A DNA stretch of 64,000 bases, from contig NZ_BBIV01000005.1 in NCBI RefSeq assembly GCF_000730665.1, positions 62,001-126,000 on the forward strand, in the 5' to 3' direction. The notes below the pieces were generated by a model. The model searched no databases. It was not told the DNA's origin and saw only the letters and a program-made list of their open reading frames with translations. Both the position numbers and the translations under genes were made by a program. Positions 63,725 through 64,000 of the stretch are shown here, in pieces; position 1 is the stretch's first letter; each line of letters starts with the position of its first letter. Source of the stretch: Pseudomonas plecoglossicida NBRC 103162 = DSM 15088. Its GTDB lineage: Bacteria; Pseudomonadota; Gammaproteobacteria; Pseudomonadales; Pseudomonadaceae.

Positions 63725-63787
63725 GTAGATACATGGTAGAAACCCTCCAAGTGATTGCAAGTGAAATGTAGAAACGTCGTATCTACA
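63725..63787. promoter_or_regulatory. Candidate MazE operator: repeated GTAGA boxes
   Basis: TGTAGA (63767-63772) and TCTACA (63782-63787) form an inverted repeat with 9 bases between. GTAGATAC (63725-63732) and GTAGAAAC (63736-63743) lie closer to the antitoxin start. GTAGA recurs as GTAGAAAC within the inverted repeat at 63768-63775. Such boxes are typical autoregulatory sites of AbrB-type antitoxins. Confidence 0.5.
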
Positions 63788-63874
63788 GTGTCACTCACCG
63801 GGCCGTAAAAAAAGCCTGGATGTCACGAGTAAGCGCTTCCTCACAAAGCCTTGGGAAAAGGCTTACAAACCCGT

Positions 63875-64000
63875 CTATGGCAGGTAGAGCTTGAACAACC
63901 CTCCCCCAAGCGCCCCGCCATTGGCAATCTCGATCCGCCCGCGCACGCCGTCGCGCTCATGCAACGCCGCGATCCGCGCGGCAAAGTACAGGCCAAGGCC
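63875..64000 (-). CDS. Sensor histidine kinase, last 41 residues
   Basis: The minus strand from the window edge reads GLGLYFAARIAALHERDGVR and ends GGGLFKLYLP before a TAG at 63877-63875. This is the G2 box (GLGLYFA) and end of a HATPase domain of a sensor kinase; the rest lies beyond the window. No response-regulator gene is inside the window next to it. The preceding bases 63788-63874 hold a weak hairpin (AAGCC ... GGCTT near 63846-63864). Confidence 0.8.
   Translation of the reverse strand, partial: GLGLYFAARIAALHERDGVRGRIEIANGGALGGGLFKLYLP

Overview
The window is a GC-rich chromosomal segment of a Pseudomonas of the P. putida group. The gene order hmp-norR-lapF-type I secretion genes, then cheV, an RND pump, an OprD porin, a diguanylate cyclase, fruA-fruK-fruB/cra, tatD, ampE-ampD, nadC, trxB, cysZ, pta and mazEF is, from memory, close to the P. 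putida KT2440 region around PP_0770-PP_0808. The species assignment is an inference; no alignment was run. Several P. putida-type REP elements with the GCCGGCAAGCCGGCTCCCACA theme support it.

Layout. (1) 1-2.1 kb: nitric-oxide detoxification, with the 5' part of flavohaemoglobin hmp divergent from its sigma-54 activator norR and two GT-N7-AC sites between them. (2) 2.3-17.6 kb: a giant LapF-like biofilm adhesin (3,498 residues, 31 Ig-like repeats of about 85 residues, two copies of a large C-terminal module, an RTX-like tail) followed by its apparent type I exporter: TolC-like outer-membrane protein, ABC transporter and HlyD-like adaptor, overlapping by ATGA. (3) 17.6-27.8 kb: an accessory stretch. 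It holds two orphan Ig-fold repeat proteins on the minus strand, with a shared upstream sequence and a decayed hlyD fragment between them, then two tandem paralogous autotransporters on the plus strand. (4) 27.9-40.2 kb: cheV, a small exported protein, an RND efflux pair with its own two-component system, an OprD porin, a GGEEF cyclase with an intact I-site and small conserved proteins. (5) 40.2-47.8 kb: the fructose PTS operon fruB-fruK-fruA, divergent from its repressor cra/fruR, with a perfect FruR operator between them; tatD follows. (6) 47.9-52.9 kb: ampE-ampD, a truncated DUF1631 gene, nadC, trxB and cysZ. (7) 52.9-54.0 kb: wreckage that looks like a collapsed type VI effector-immunity pair. 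(8) 54.1-64.0 kb: a BdlA-like PAS-PAS chemoreceptor, a glycosyltransferase, an old-yellow-enzyme-type oxidoreductase, glutathione peroxidase, slyD, a DUF3565 gene, pta, an OmpA-family lipoprotein, a metallo-beta-lactamase-fold hydrolase, a MazEF module and the last codons of a sensor kinase.

A recurring theme is surface attachment: the adhesin and its exporter, two autotransporters, a cyclic-di-GMP synthase and a BdlA-like dispersal-type receptor. The parts most worth following up are the 17.6-22.6 kb pair of unassigned Ig-repeat proteins with their shared upstream motif and hlyD scar, and the fused and frameshifted effector/immunity remnant at 52.9-53.8 kb. No rRNA, tRNA, insertion sequence or CRISPR array was found.
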